Source: Candidatus Dormiibacterota bacterium (GTDB lineage: Bacteria; Chloroflexota; Dormibacteria; Dormibacterales; Dormibacteraceae). From it: a stretch of 64,000 nt of DNA. Of this stretch, positions 16,676-24,592 are shown piece after piece. The notes beneath the pieces are model-generated. The model made no database searches. It saw only the letters and a list, made by a program, of their open reading frames with translations, and was not told the DNA's origin. A program made the translations under genes and the position numbers. The stretch's first letter is position 1. Each line of letters starts with the position of its first letter. The stretch covers positions 62,001 to 126,000 of the forward strand of contig PNAG01000023.1 in NCBI GenBank assembly GCA_003169845.1, written 5' to 3'.

Positions 16676-16745
16676 CCCTCTCCCCGAAGGGGAGAGGGAA
16701 ACCTTAGCCCCGCGGTAACTGCCCTCTCCCCGAAGGGGAGAGGGG
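16676..16745. repeat. Two tandem GC-rich palindromic repeats between glmU and lon
   Basis: CCCTCTCCCCGAAGGGGAGAGGG occurs twice, at 16676-16698 and 16722-16745, separated by 23 bases. The first is preceded by TTAAGCCCCTCACCCTGG, which recurs inverted at 46090-46113. Both copies are perfect palindromes apart from the loop and could form hairpins in either transcript. Confidence 0.85.
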
Positions 16746-16762
16746 ATAAAGGCGGGGGGAGG

Positions 16763-16768
16763 GATAAT
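16763..16768 (+). promoter_or_regulatory. -10 box of lon, leaderless
   Basis: GATAAT is followed by exactly 6 bases and then the GTG start of lon, which places the expected transcription start at the initiator codon. No Shine-Dalgarno or clear -35 is present. Confidence 0.6.
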
Positions 16769-16774
16769 CGAGGC

Positions 16775-19291
16775 GTGAGCGAGGTGCCGGCGATGAACGT
16801 CGAGGGGGCTGTCCCTTCTCGGCTTCCGGTGCTGCCGCTCAAGTCGACGGTCGTCTTTCCACGGATCTTCATCCCGCTCTCGGTCGGGCGGAAGCGCTCG
16901 CTGCAGCTGCTCGAGGACCTGGCCGGGGTGGAGCGTCACATCGCGGTGGCGACCCAGCTCGACGAGTCGGCCGAGGAGGTCGGGTTCAAGGACATCCACC
17001 ACGTCGGCGCGATGGTGCGCGTGCAGCACCTGCTCAAGCTTCCCGACGGCACGGTGCAGCTGGCCGTGCTGGGACTTCGTCGCATCAGGCTGACCGAGGC
17101 GCTGCAAGAGGACCCGTACCTCGAGTGCGCGGTAGAGATGATGCCGGAGTCGTCGGAAGGCATCCTGTCGCTCGAGCGCGAGGCGCTGATGCGGCGGGCG
17201 ATCTCGTCCTTCCAGCAGCTCGTCACGCTGGCGCCACACCTGCCTGCCGAGCTGTCGAGCGCGGCGGGCGCGATCGACGACCCGCTACACCTGGCGTACT
17301 ACATCGCCAACCACATCCGGCTCACGACCGCGCAGCGGCAGGAGATCCTCGAGCTGGGCTCGGCCAAAGAGAAGCTCGAGCGGCTCCTCGGCCACATGGC
17401 GCACGAGCTGGAGGTGCTGGAGCTCGGTCGGAAGATCCAGTCGCAGGCCGAAGAGCAGATGGGCAAGGCCCAGCGCGAGTACTTCCTGCGTGAGCAGCTG
17501 AAGGCGATCCAGCGCGAGCTGGGCGAGCTGGACGGCGAGCACGGGGAGCTGATCGAGCTGCGGGAGCGGATCGAGAAGGCCGGCCTGCCGCCGGAGGCCA
17601 AGCGCGAGGCGGACCGCGAGATCACGCGGCTGGAACGGATTCCGTCGGCGTCACCGGAGTCGTCGGTGATCCGCACTTATCTGGAATTGATTGTGTCGCT
17701 GCCGTGGAACATCTCGACCGGCGGCGAGGTCGACGTGAAGAAAGCGCGCTCGATCCTCGACGCGGACCACTACGACCTCGACAAGGTGAAGCAGCGGATC
17801 GTAGAGCACCTTGCGGTGCGGCGGCTGAAGCAGGAGCGCGGGTCGACGGACCGCGGACGGGAGCCGATCCTTTGCTTCGTCGGGCCGCCGGGTGTTGGCA
17901 AGACCTCTTTGGGACAGTCGATCGCGCGGGCGATGGGCCGGAAGTTTGCGCGTGCGTCTTTGGGCGGCGTGCATGACGAAGCGGAGATTCGCGGGCACCG
18001 GCGCACGTACATCGGCGCGATGCCGGGGCGCGTGCTGCAGGCGATCCGGCGCGCGGAGTCGAACGACCCGGTGTTCATGCTCGACGAGGTGGACAAGATC
18101 GGGTCGGACTGGCGAGGCGACCCTTCGTCAGCCTTGCTCGAGGTGCTCGACCCGGAGCAGAACAAGGACTTCCGCGACAACTACCTGGACGTGCCGTTCG
18201 ACCTGTCGAAGGTGATGTTCATCACGACTGCCAACACGCTCGACACCATCCCCCCCGCGCTGCGCGATCGCATGGAGGTGCTGCACCTCTCGGGCTACAC
18301 CGAAGAGGAGAAGGTGAAGATCGCGGAGATGTTCCTCATCCCGAAACAGCTCATCGCGCACGGGCTGCGCGAGGACGAGATCACGATCTCCGAGGAGGCC
18401 GTGCGACTGATCATCCGGCAGTACACGCGAGAGGCGGGCGTGCGCAACCTCGAGCGCGAGATCGCGTCGGTGATGAGGCGCGACGTGGCGGACATGGCGG
18501 TGCGTCGACGAGGGCGCGCGGCGGTGGTCGACGACGTGAAGCGCGTGCGTGCGGCTTTGGGCAAGCGGCGCTATTACGACGACGTGCGCGAGCAGATCGA
18601 CCGACCAGGAGTCGCGACCGGCCTGGTGTGGACCCCGACCGGCGGGGAGATCATCTTCGTCGAGGCGGCTTTGACGCCGGGCAAGGGCGAATTGAAATTG
18701 ACGGGCCAGCTGGGCGAGGTGATGAAAGAGTCGGCTTCGGCGGCGCTTTCGTATTTGAAATCGCGGGCCGCGTCGTTGGAGATCGACCCTTCTTTGTTTG
18801 ACAAGAACGACATCCATATTCATGTCCCCGCGGGCGCGCAGCCCAAGGAGGGACCGTCGGCGGGCGTGACGGTGCTGACGGCGATGGCTTCCTTGTTGAC
18901 GGGGCGGCCGGTGCGCGACGACGTGGCGATGACGGGCGAGATCACGCTGCGCGGGCGGGTGCTGCCCATCGGTGGGATCAAGGAGAAGGTGCTGGGCGCG
19001 CACCGTGCGGGACTGCGGCGGGTGCTGCTGCCTCGACGTAACGAGGCGGACCTCGACGACATTCCGGCTGATTTGCGCAAAGAGATGCAGCTGGTGTTGA
19101 TCGAGTCGATCGACGAGGTGCTGCGCGAGGCGCTGACTCCGCGGGTGGTCGCGGTGTCGTCGAATGGGGTCGGCGCGGGAGCGGCTGCTAGCGGTGCTGG
19201 GCGTGGTGCTGCGCGCGCTGCAAAATCCGCTCGTGCGCGGCCAGCTCCACCGAGTCGTCAAGCGGCGAAAGCTCGTCGACGCCACGCCTGA
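16775..19291 (+). CDS. lon: ATP-dependent protease Lon
   Basis: An 838-residue cytoplasmic protease. The N-terminal substrate domain covers about 12-210, followed by a coiled region and the AAA+ module with Walker [12 protein letters not shown] (about 369-379), Walker [11 protein letters not shown] and a sensor region. The LonA peptidase domain has the catalytic Ser in EGPSAGVT (about 693) and the Lys in [11 protein letters not shown] (about 736). The final 45 residues are Ala/Arg-rich low complexity ([18 protein letters not shown]) and overlap the 3' end of gatD by 104 bases. The GTG start is set by the -10 box 6 bases upstream. Confidence 0.96.
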   Translation: MSEVPAMNVEGAVPSRLPVLPLKSTVVFPRIFIPLSVGRKRSLQLLEDLAGVERHIAVATQLDESAEEVGFKDIHHVGAMVRVQHLLKLPDGTVQLAVLGLRRIRLTEALQEDPYLECAVEMMPESSEGILSLEREALMRRAISSFQQLVTLAPHLPAELSSAAGAIDDPLHLAYYIANHIRLTTAQRQEILELGSAKEKLERLLGHMAHELEVLELGRKIQSQAEEQMGKAQREYFLREQLKAIQRELGELDGEHGELIELRERIEKAGLPPEAKREADREITRLERIPSASPESSVIRTYLELIVSLPWNISTGGEVDVKKARSILDADHYDLDKVKQRIVEHLAVRRLKQERGSTDRGREPILCFVGPPGVGKTSLGQSIARAMGRKFARASLGGVHDEAEIRGHRRTYIGAMPGRVLQAIRRAESNDPVFMLDEVDKIGSDWRGDPSSALLEVLDPEQNKDFRDNYLDVPFDLSKVMFITTANTLDTIPPALRDRMEVLHLSGYTEEEKVKIAEMFLIPKQLIAHGLREDEITISEEAVRLIIRQYTREAGVRNLEREIASVMRRDVADMAVRRRGRAAVVDDVKRVRAALGKRRYYDDVREQIDRPGVATGLVWTPTGGEIIFVEAALTPGKGELKLTGQLGEVMKESASAALSYLKSRAASLEIDPSLFDKNDIHIHVPAGAQPKEGPSAGVTVLTAMASLLTGRPVRDDVAMTGEITLRGRVLPIGGIKEKVLGAHRAGLRRVLLPRRNEADLDDIPADLRKEMQLVLIESIDEVLREALTPRVVAVSSNGVGAGAAASGAGRGAARAAKSARARPAPPSRQAAKARRRHA

Positions 19292-19949
19292 TGAGGGCGT
19301 TGCGGATCAGGTAGTCCGCGAGGTGCGGATTCTTCGGTAGCAGCGAGCCATGCAGGTACGTGCCCAGCACGGTTCCCTGCAGACAGCCTTCGGTCTTGTC
19401 CGCGCCGTTGTTTCCGTTTCCCAGTCGCGTCTTTCCGAGCGGCCTCGCCTTGGGCCCGAGGTAGGTGCGGCCGCTGTGGTTTTCGAAACCGACCAGCGTT
19501 TTGGGTGTCAGCGTTTCGATTTCCACGTCCACGACCACATCGCCGATGAAGCGCTTCTTCCCCGCCTCGGTCCGGACGTCGATCATGCCGATGCCCGGGA
19601 ATCGCTCGCCCTCGGCGGTCTGATAGTAGTGGCCGAGGAGCTGGTAGCCGCCGCACACGGCGAGCACGCCGGCGCCACTGTTCACGGCCTTTTCGAGGGG
19701 TGGCTGCTTGAACTCGAGGAGGTCCTCATAGACGAGCGCCTGCTCGCGATCCTGGCCGCCGCCGAAAAAGAAGATGTCGACCTCGTCCATGTGCTGTGTG
19801 GCGCCGCGGCCGAGCTCGATCAACTTTGCCTCGTAGCCGCGCCACTCCGCGCGCTTGAGCAGCGTGAGGATGTTGCCGCGGTCGCCGTAGATGTTCATGA
19901 GGTCGGGGTAGAGCCAGCCGACAGTGAAGGTGTTGTTGGTCCTCGGCAT
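19188..19949 (-). CDS. gatD: Lipid II isoglutaminyl synthase, glutamine amidotransferase subunit GatD
   Basis: A 253-residue class I-type (CobB/CobQ-like) amidotransferase. It has [16 protein letters not shown] at the start, [11 protein letters not shown], the nucleophile in [14 protein letters not shown] and the catalytic His in [13 protein letters not shown]. With MurT it amidates D-Glu of the lipid II stem peptide to D-isoglutamine, a Gram-positive-type modification. The ATG at 19949 is 11 bases from the murT stop. Its 3' end overlaps lon antisense. Confidence 0.92.
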   Translation of the reverse strand: MPRTNNTFTVGWLYPDLMNIYGDRGNILTLLKRAEWRGYEAKLIELGRGATQHMDEVDIFFFGGGQDREQALVYEDLLEFKQPPLEKAVNSGAGVLAVCGGYQLLGHYYQTAEGERFPGIGMIDVRTEAGKKRFIGDVVVDVEIETLTPKTLVGFENHSGRTYLGPKARPLGKTRLGNGNNGADKTEGCLQGTVLGTYLHGSLLPKNPHLADYLIRNALIRRGVDELSPLDDSVELAAHERILQRAQHHAQHR

Positions 19950-19960
19950 TCTTTGGTTCT

Positions 19961-21343
19961 CTAAGTTTCCCAGTAAGGCTTGGCCCAGCCGCGCCTCACC
20001 AGCTCGGCCCTGAGATCGAGCATGGCCGTGTAGGTGCACAGCAGGTGGGCGGTGTCGCCTTCGTTGGTCAGCTTGACCAGGAGGTCGAGGGCTTTGCCGG
20101 GGTCGGTCTCCGGGGGCGCGGCCGGAACGCCCGCGTACTTGAGCCGCACCGCGAGGTCGTGCGCGCGATTGCCCGCGGGCACGACGACCGTCGCCTTGCC
20201 TTTCAGATGCTCGAAGTCCACGTCCCAGATCCACGAGACGTCGGTGCCGTCGGCCTTGCGGTCGTTGAGGGCGATCAGGAAACTGTTGCCTTTGGCGAGG
20301 TCGATGGCAGTTCTTAGCGTTTCGTTGAAACCGGCTGGATTTTTTGACAGCACCAGGTTGAGGTGCCTGCCGCGAAACTCCATGCGCTCCTGGCGGCCGA
20401 AGGCGGCCCGGAAATCTTTCAATCTTTCGGCGACATAAGTTGCGTCCAGGCCCAGCGTTTTCGCCACCGCGAAGGCCGCGAGCACGTTGTAGGTGTTGTA
20501 GAGGCCGCCGAGCGGGATGTCGAGGTGCGTACCGTCGATGGTCGCCGAGAAACGGTCGAAGCCGTCGAGCTTGATGTTTCTCGCCGTGATGGTCGGCCTG
20601 GGTCTTTCGAAATCGTTGTTGGGGCACCTGTAGACGCCGTCGTGACCCACGTAGACCGCGTCGAAAATCAGGCTTGCGCCGCACTTCGGGCAGGTGCGTG
20701 CGTCGGCGGCGTGAGGCAGCTCTTTTGCAGCGACGCTGGTGTCGTCGAGGCCGAACCAGAGGGGCTTTGTTGGGAGGCCGAGCCCGATCTCGGCGACTCG
20801 TGGATCGTCGGCGTTGAGGATGGCGGTGCTGTTTGCCGGCATCCGGCTCAACGCTTGCTCGATTTTTTTCGCGATGGACTCGAGCTCGCCGTAGCGGTCG
20901 AGCTGGTCCCTGAAGAGGTTGAGGACGAGGGTGGCTTTGGGTTTGATCTCGTCGATCGCTTTGGGGAGGCTCGCCTCATCGATCTCGAAGACGCCCCAAT
21001 CCGCTTTGAGCAGTCCGCTGGGTCCTGCTTCGTTGAGGGCGGCGGCGGTGGCGCCGAAGATGAGGTTGGCGCCGGCGCGGTTGGAGACGATTTTGTAGCC
21101 GGCGCCTTCGAGCAAGTAGCTGAGGAGTCTCGATGTGGTCGTCTTTCCGTTGGTGCCGGTGATGACGACCGATCCTTTTGTGAGGTCGGCCGCGAGCTTG
21201 GTGAGGATGTTGGGGTCGATCGCCCGGGCCACGTCTCCGGGCAGGGTGGTGCCGCCGCCGCGTCTTGTGATGCGGCTGAGGGCGCCGGTGGCCTTGCCGG
21301 CCAGGACGGCGGCGGTCTTGCGGATGGCGCTGGTTCTGCTCAT
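19961..21343 (-). CDS. murT: Lipid II isoglutaminyl synthase, Mur-ligase subunit MurT
   Basis: A 460-residue Mur-ligase-like ATPase with P-loop VITGTNGKTTTSRLL (about 59-73), LNLFRDQLDRYGE, a ribbon insert and a DUF1727-like C-terminal domain (ALNDRKADGTDVSWIWDVDFE). It activates the D-Glu carboxylate while GatD supplies ammonia. The ribbon reads CPKCGASL and YRCPNNDF: three of the usual four zinc cysteines are visible and the fourth position is Asn. The ATG at 21343 lies 5 bases after the ispE stop, so the genes form one operon. Confidence 0.92.
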   Translation of the reverse strand: MSRTSAIRKTAAVLAGKATGALSRITRRGGGTTLPGDVARAIDPNILTKLAADLTKGSVVITGTNGKTTTSRLLSYLLEGAGYKIVSNRAGANLIFGATAAALNEAGPSGLLKADWGVFEIDEASLPKAIDEIKPKATLVLNLFRDQLDRYGELESIAKKIEQALSRMPANSTAILNADDPRVAEIGLGLPTKPLWFGLDDTSVAAKELPHAADARTCPKCGASLIFDAVYVGHDGVYRCPNNDFERPRPTITARNIKLDGFDRFSATIDGTHLDIPLGGLYNTYNVLAAFAVAKTLGLDATYVAERLKDFRAAFGRQERMEFRGRHLNLVLSKNPAGFNETLRTAIDLAKGNSFLIALNDRKADGTDVSWIWDVDFEHLKGKATVVVPAGNRAHDLAVRLKYAGVPAAPPETDPGKALDLLVKLTNEGDTAHLLCTYTAMLDLRAELVRRGWAKPYWET

Positions 21344-21348
21344 CGTGC

Positions 21349-22134
21349 TCAAGCCCAGGGGCCGATTGATTGGGCGACGGCGGCCCAGCATTTGAGTTGG
21401 GAGGTGGCCTGGCGGGCCTCTTTCTTGCTCGTGGTGCGGAGGAAGAAGGCGGAACCGGAGCCGGTCATCTGCCAGGTGTGCTTTGGGTCGCCCTGGAGGT
21501 TGTTAAGAGCGTTGGCAAACTCTTTCAGGCGCGGTTCAATGCTCATGGCGGCTTCCGTGAGGTGGTTCGGGGCGTGTGCCGGGGGTTCATCCATGTCGTC
21601 CCATGCACGGTAAACGTCTGGGGTCGGTAGTTCGACTCCGGGCCAGGCGATGGCGAACCACATGGGTTGGGTCGGAATCGGCGTGAGGTGGTCGCCGCGC
21701 TGGCCGGCGATGGCGGTGCCGCCGGTGAGGAAAAAGGGGACATCGGCGCCCAGCTGTCGGGCGATGGCCGTGAGGTCGGCGGTGACGTGGTGGAGGGCGG
21801 CGAGGGCTCTGAGTGCGGTGGCGGCGTCGGAGCTCGCGCCGCCCATGCCGGAGCCGGGCGGAATTTGTTTGTGGAGGTGAATGCGTGTCGGCAGGTGGCG
21901 GCTGGTGGCTATTTCGAGCGCGTCCAGCGCCTGGAGTACTGAGTTGTGGTTGGGGTTGGTGACCGGGAGGCCGGTGATGGTGAGCTCGGTCTCGCGCGCC
22001 GGCGCGAGCGCGACCAGGTCGTGTAGGTCGATCGCCTGCAGCGTGGTGCGGAGGTCGTGATAACCGTCGGGGCGGCGGCCGAGCACGGCGAGGTCGAGGT
22101 TGAGCTTGGCGCGCGCCGGCAGCGCGATGCTCAA
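21349..22134 (-). CDS. ispE: 4-diphosphocytidyl-2-C-methyl-D-erythritol kinase
   Basis: A 261-residue GHMP kinase of the MEP isoprenoid pathway. It has ARAKLNLDLAVLGRRPDGYHDL at the N-terminus, the ATP-binding loop PPGSGMGGASSDAATAL (about 92-108), PFFLTGGTA, and the C-terminal GSGSAFFL. It phosphorylates CDP-ME at the 2-hydroxyl. The start overlaps the stop of the gamma-carbonic-anhydrase gene by 4 bases (ATGA). Confidence 0.95.
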   Translation of the reverse strand: MSIALPARAKLNLDLAVLGRRPDGYHDLRTTLQAIDLHDLVALAPARETELTITGLPVTNPNHNSVLQALDALEIATSRHLPTRIHLHKQIPPGSGMGGASSDAATALRALAALHHVTADLTAIARQLGADVPFFLTGGTAIAGQRGDHLTPIPTQPMWFAIAWPGVELPTPDVYRAWDDMDEPPAHAPNHLTEAAMSIEPRLKEFANALNNLQGDPKHTWQMTGSGSAFFLRTTSKKEARQATSQLKCWAAVAQSIGPWA

Positions 22135-22658
22135 CGCTTTTCGACTGGCTTGAGCTTTGCGCGATACGCGACGGCGCGATCCTGGTAGTGCTTGGCCGTG
22201 GTGCCCACCCAGTTGTTCGATGAGCCGTCGAGCGCTTTCTTGACGGTGGCCGGGACGCCGGCGGCCATGTGGCCCGGAGGCACCGCCATGCCTTCTTGAA
22301 GCACGGCGCCCGCGGCGAGCATCGATCCGGCGCCGAGGCGGCTGCGCTGGAGCATGGTCGCGCCCATGCCCACGACCGCGCCCTGCTCGACCACGCAGCC
22401 TTCGAGCTGCGCTGAGTGGCCGACGCTCGCGTTTGGCTCGAGGATGGTCGGAAGGTGCTCGGCGCAGTGGAGGACGGCGTTGTCCTGGACGTTTGCGCCT
22501 TGACCGATCCTGATCTGCGCCTCGTCGCCGCGCAGGACCGCGCCAAACCAGACGCTCGCACCCGCCTCAACCACGACGTCTCCGATGAGGACAGCGGTCG
22601 GCGCGATGTAGGCGTCGGGGTGCACGTTGGGCCGCTTGCCGCCGAGCTCAAATTCCAT
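22131..22658 (-). CDS. Gamma-carbonic anhydrase / hexapeptide-repeat family protein
   Basis: A 175-residue left-handed beta-helix protein: PNVHPDAYIAPTAVLIGDVVVEAGASVWFGAVLRGDEAQIRIG, then QDNAVLHCAEH (His of the metal site), ASVGHSAQLEGCVVEQGAVVGMGATML. Members of this group form trimers with metal sites between subunits. Several are carbonic anhydrases and others are acyltransferase-like, so activity is uncertain. First gene of a minus-strand unit with ispE, murT and gatD, expressed from the promoter shared with rpsT. Confidence 0.85.
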   Translation of the reverse strand: MEFELGGKRPNVHPDAYIAPTAVLIGDVVVEAGASVWFGAVLRGDEAQIRIGQGANVQDNAVLHCAEHLPTILEPNASVGHSAQLEGCVVEQGAVVGMGATMLQRSRLGAGSMLAAGAVLQEGMAVPPGHMAAGVPATVKKALDGSSNNWVGTTAKHYQDRAVAYRAKLKPVEKR

Positions 22659-22663
22659 GGGCG

Positions 22664-22671
22664 CTTATAAT
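22664..22671. promoter_or_regulatory. Overlapping divergent -10 boxes for rpsT and the gamma-CA operon
   Basis: CTTATAAT contains TATAAT on the plus strand, about 38 bases before the rpsT GTG. Read on the minus strand it gives TATAAG, 5 bases before the gamma-carbonic-anhydrase ATG. RNA polymerase cannot occupy both at once, so the two directions probably compete. Confidence 0.55.
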
Positions 22672-22708
22672 CCTAGGTTCGTGCGAAGGTCCAGCCTGGT
22701 GATGACTC

Positions 22709-23095
22709 GTGGCTAAGCGAACCGCGTCTGCCAAGAAGCAGGCCCGGGCTGGCGTGCGCCGTGCCGCGCGCAACCGCGGCGTGCGTTCCGAGGTCAAGAC
22801 GCTGGTCGTCAAGGCGCGGAAGTCGCTGACGGGTGCTCCTGTCGCCGAATCCGAGCGCTTCGCGCTGACCCTGGAAGCCGTCCGGGCGCTGGATCGCGCG
22901 GCGTCGAAGGGTGTCCTGCACCGGAACAACGCCGCCCGGCGCAAGGCGCGCCTCACCAGACAGATGGCGAAGCTGGCGATCGCGCCCGCCGCGCCCGCCG
23001 CGCCGGCGGTGAGGGGCAAGAAGAGCGCGGCGGCGACAGCCCATGCGGCTACCAAGCCGGCCGCTTCGAAGCCGGCTGCTCCTAAGAAGAAGTAG
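22709..23095 (+). CDS. rpsT: 30S ribosomal protein S20 with C-terminal extension
   Basis: The first 88 residues are a normal bS20 (AKRTASAKKQARAGVRRAARNRGVRSEVKT through NNAARRKARLTRQMAKL), which binds 16S rRNA early in 30S assembly. About 40 further residues rich in Ala, Pro and Lys follow (APAAPAAPAVRGKK, KPAASKPAAPKKK), making 128 in total against the usual 85-90. Start GTG with GGTGAT 5 bases upstream. It converges on holA 10 bases after its stop. Confidence 0.95.
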   Translation: MAKRTASAKKQARAGVRRAARNRGVRSEVKTLVVKARKSLTGAPVAESERFALTLEAVRALDRAASKGVLHRNNAARRKARLTRQMAKLAIAPAAPAAPAVRGKKSAAATAHAATKPAASKPAAPKKK

Positions 23096-23105
23096 CGCCC
23101 GCGCG

Positions 23106-24065
23106 TTAGAGGCGCGTCAGCAGGACATCCAGGCCTAGCTCGGCGTCGATCTGGCCTGACTTGACCTCAAACTCGTAATCTCGAATCGCCTTGAGGGCGA
23201 ACTCCAGCCGGTTTGAGTCGGCGCCCTGAGCGACCTCAAACGCCTTCTGGATCACGAAGCGGTGCTCGGCCATGGCGTCCTGGACCTGCTGAAGGGACTC
23301 GCCGCGTTCCTGGCGGGCGTGAACTTCGAGCACGAGTGCGACGTGTCTCGCCATGCGATAGGCGACCGAGGTCGGCTGCATTCCGCCACGAGTCAGGCTG
23401 CGAGCGATCTGCATGGCCTGCGGGGTCGGTCGGGGAAGCAGGTTGTCGGTGAGCTTGAAGATCTCGTCCTCTCGGCCGCCGGCGAGCAGCTCGGCGACGG
23501 CCTCGTTGGTCAGCTTCGACCCGGATGCCTTGTACGCGGCGAGCTTGCTGAGCTCGGAGTCGACGATGCTCAGGTCGGGCGGCGTTACGCGCACGACCTG
23601 GGCGGCGATGGCCGCGGTGAGCCCGTAAATTTCAGTGGCGCGCTTCGTGGTCCACTCGCTGAGGGCCCGGCCCTTGAGGTGCTGCATCTCCTGCGCGCTT
23701 CCGCCCACAGTCGACATCGCCTTGACTAGCTTGTTGCCGGGGCCGAGACGGCCGGCCACGGTGATGAGAAGGCGGGTCGTCGATGGGATCTCGGCCAGTG
23801 CGGGCGCCATCGACTCGGCGCGGGTGGCCGGAAGCATGCGGATGTACACGGCCCTGTAGGGGTCCAGGAAGGGGGCCTGGAGGATGGAATCCTGGAGCCG
23901 GACCGGGGTGAGCCCCGTGCCCTCGAGGGCGTCGAAGCCGAAATCGGAGACGAGCTCGTCCTTCCAGGCGTCGAGGGTCGCGCGCGCGGACTCGGTGATG
24001 AGGAATCGCTCCTCGCCGTGAAGGAGAAGCAGAGTCGTCGCGCGGGAGGTTGCGGCTCGGGCCAT
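23106..24065 (-). CDS. holA: DNA polymerase III subunit delta
   Basis: A 319-residue clamp-loader subunit. It shows the family features LLLLHGEERFLITE at the N-terminus, an internal AVYIRMLPATR strand, FKLTDNLLPRPTPQAMQIARSL, and the C-terminal collar helix region (LEFALKAIRDYEFEVKSGQIDAELGLDVLLTRL). It opens the sliding clamp with the tau/gamma and delta-prime subunits. The pairing of holA with rpsT is common in bacteria. The ATG is preceded by TAGGAT at exactly 6 bases (leaderless). Confidence 0.93.
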   Translation of the reverse strand: MARAATSRATTLLLLHGEERFLITESARATLDAWKDELVSDFGFDALEGTGLTPVRLQDSILQAPFLDPYRAVYIRMLPATRAESMAPALAEIPSTTRLLITVAGRLGPGNKLVKAMSTVGGSAQEMQHLKGRALSEWTTKRATEIYGLTAAIAAQVVRVTPPDLSIVDSELSKLAAYKASGSKLTNEAVAELLAGGREDEIFKLTDNLLPRPTPQAMQIARSLTRGGMQPTSVAYRMARHVALVLEVHARQERGESLQQVQDAMAEHRFVIQKAFEVAQGADSNRLEFALKAIRDYEFEVKSGQIDAELGLDVLLTRL

Positions 24066-24071
24066 GGCTGG

Positions 24072-24088
24072 ATCCTACGTCCTATGCT
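24072..24088. promoter_or_regulatory. Divergent -10 boxes for holA and the 24098 membrane gene
   Basis: On the minus strand, TAGGAT (24077-24072) ends 6 bases before the holA ATG. On the plus strand, TATGCT (24083-24088) ends 9 bases before the ATG at 24098. Both genes would be leaderless or nearly so. Confidence 0.5.
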
Positions 24089-24097
24089 TCGGCCACG

Positions 24098-24580
24098 ATG
24101 GGTGTGGCGCGGGTCACCGCGATGGTCCTGTTCGCGAGCGGGATGGCCGCGGTGGGCGTTCTCCTGGCGCCGTCCGTCGGGCTCTGGCGGCATCCTCGTG
24201 CTTGTGTACCGGTGAGCATTGCCGGGGCGGCGGTCGCCATCGCGGTCCTCGGCATCGAGGTCGCGGCGCCTCTGGCTCATGGGATGCCTCTGAGCTGGCC
24301 GTACCTGGGCAGCGACTACTTCCTGGCGATGGCGCATTTCTTCAACCGCGACTATGCGTATCCGTTCTTCTGGTCGCCCGCGTGGGCTTATCCGATCGGC
24401 ACTCTTACTCCCCTGATAGCGGGCGGGGGAGTCGCAGCAGTCGCCGCAGGCTATCCCGCCTTCCGCGCGGGCATCCGGGCGGCCGCCGTCCCGATCACGA
24501 TCGGCCTTGTTGCGATCGGTGTATTCGTGGGGGCTGCTGTGCTTGCTGCTCAGGAGTCCTTGCGGGGAATGCTCCTGTAG
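24098..24580 (+). CDS. Small polytopic membrane protein
   Basis: A 160-residue protein with about four transmembrane helices (VTAMVLFASGMAAVGVLLA; SIAGAAVAIAVLGIEVAA; LIAGGGVAAVAAGY; VPITIGLVAIGVFVGAAVLAA) and an aromatic loop (SDYFLAMAHFFNRDYAYPFFW). I use the ATG at 24098 because TATGCT lies just upstream; the listed start at 24050 would put the promoter inside the gene. No family is recognised. It ends 12 bases before the comEC stop. Confidence 0.6.
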   Translation: MGVARVTAMVLFASGMAAVGVLLAPSVGLWRHPRACVPVSIAGAAVAIAVLGIEVAAPLAHGMPLSWPYLGSDYFLAMAHFFNRDYAYPFFWSPAWAYPIGTLTPLIAGGGVAAVAAGYPAFRAGIRAAAVPITIGLVAIGVFVGAAVLAAQESLRGMLL

Positions 24581-24592
24581 GCGGGCGGCGAC

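Noticed and set aside
15451-16872. 473-codon minus frame over glmU
   Set aside because: Arg/His/Pro-rich shadow in another frame of glmU; it contains no domain and crosses the repeats and the lon start.
18128-19285. 385-codon minus frame over lon
   Set aside because: Antisense shadow of lon, rich in Arg, His and Gln, with no ribosome site.
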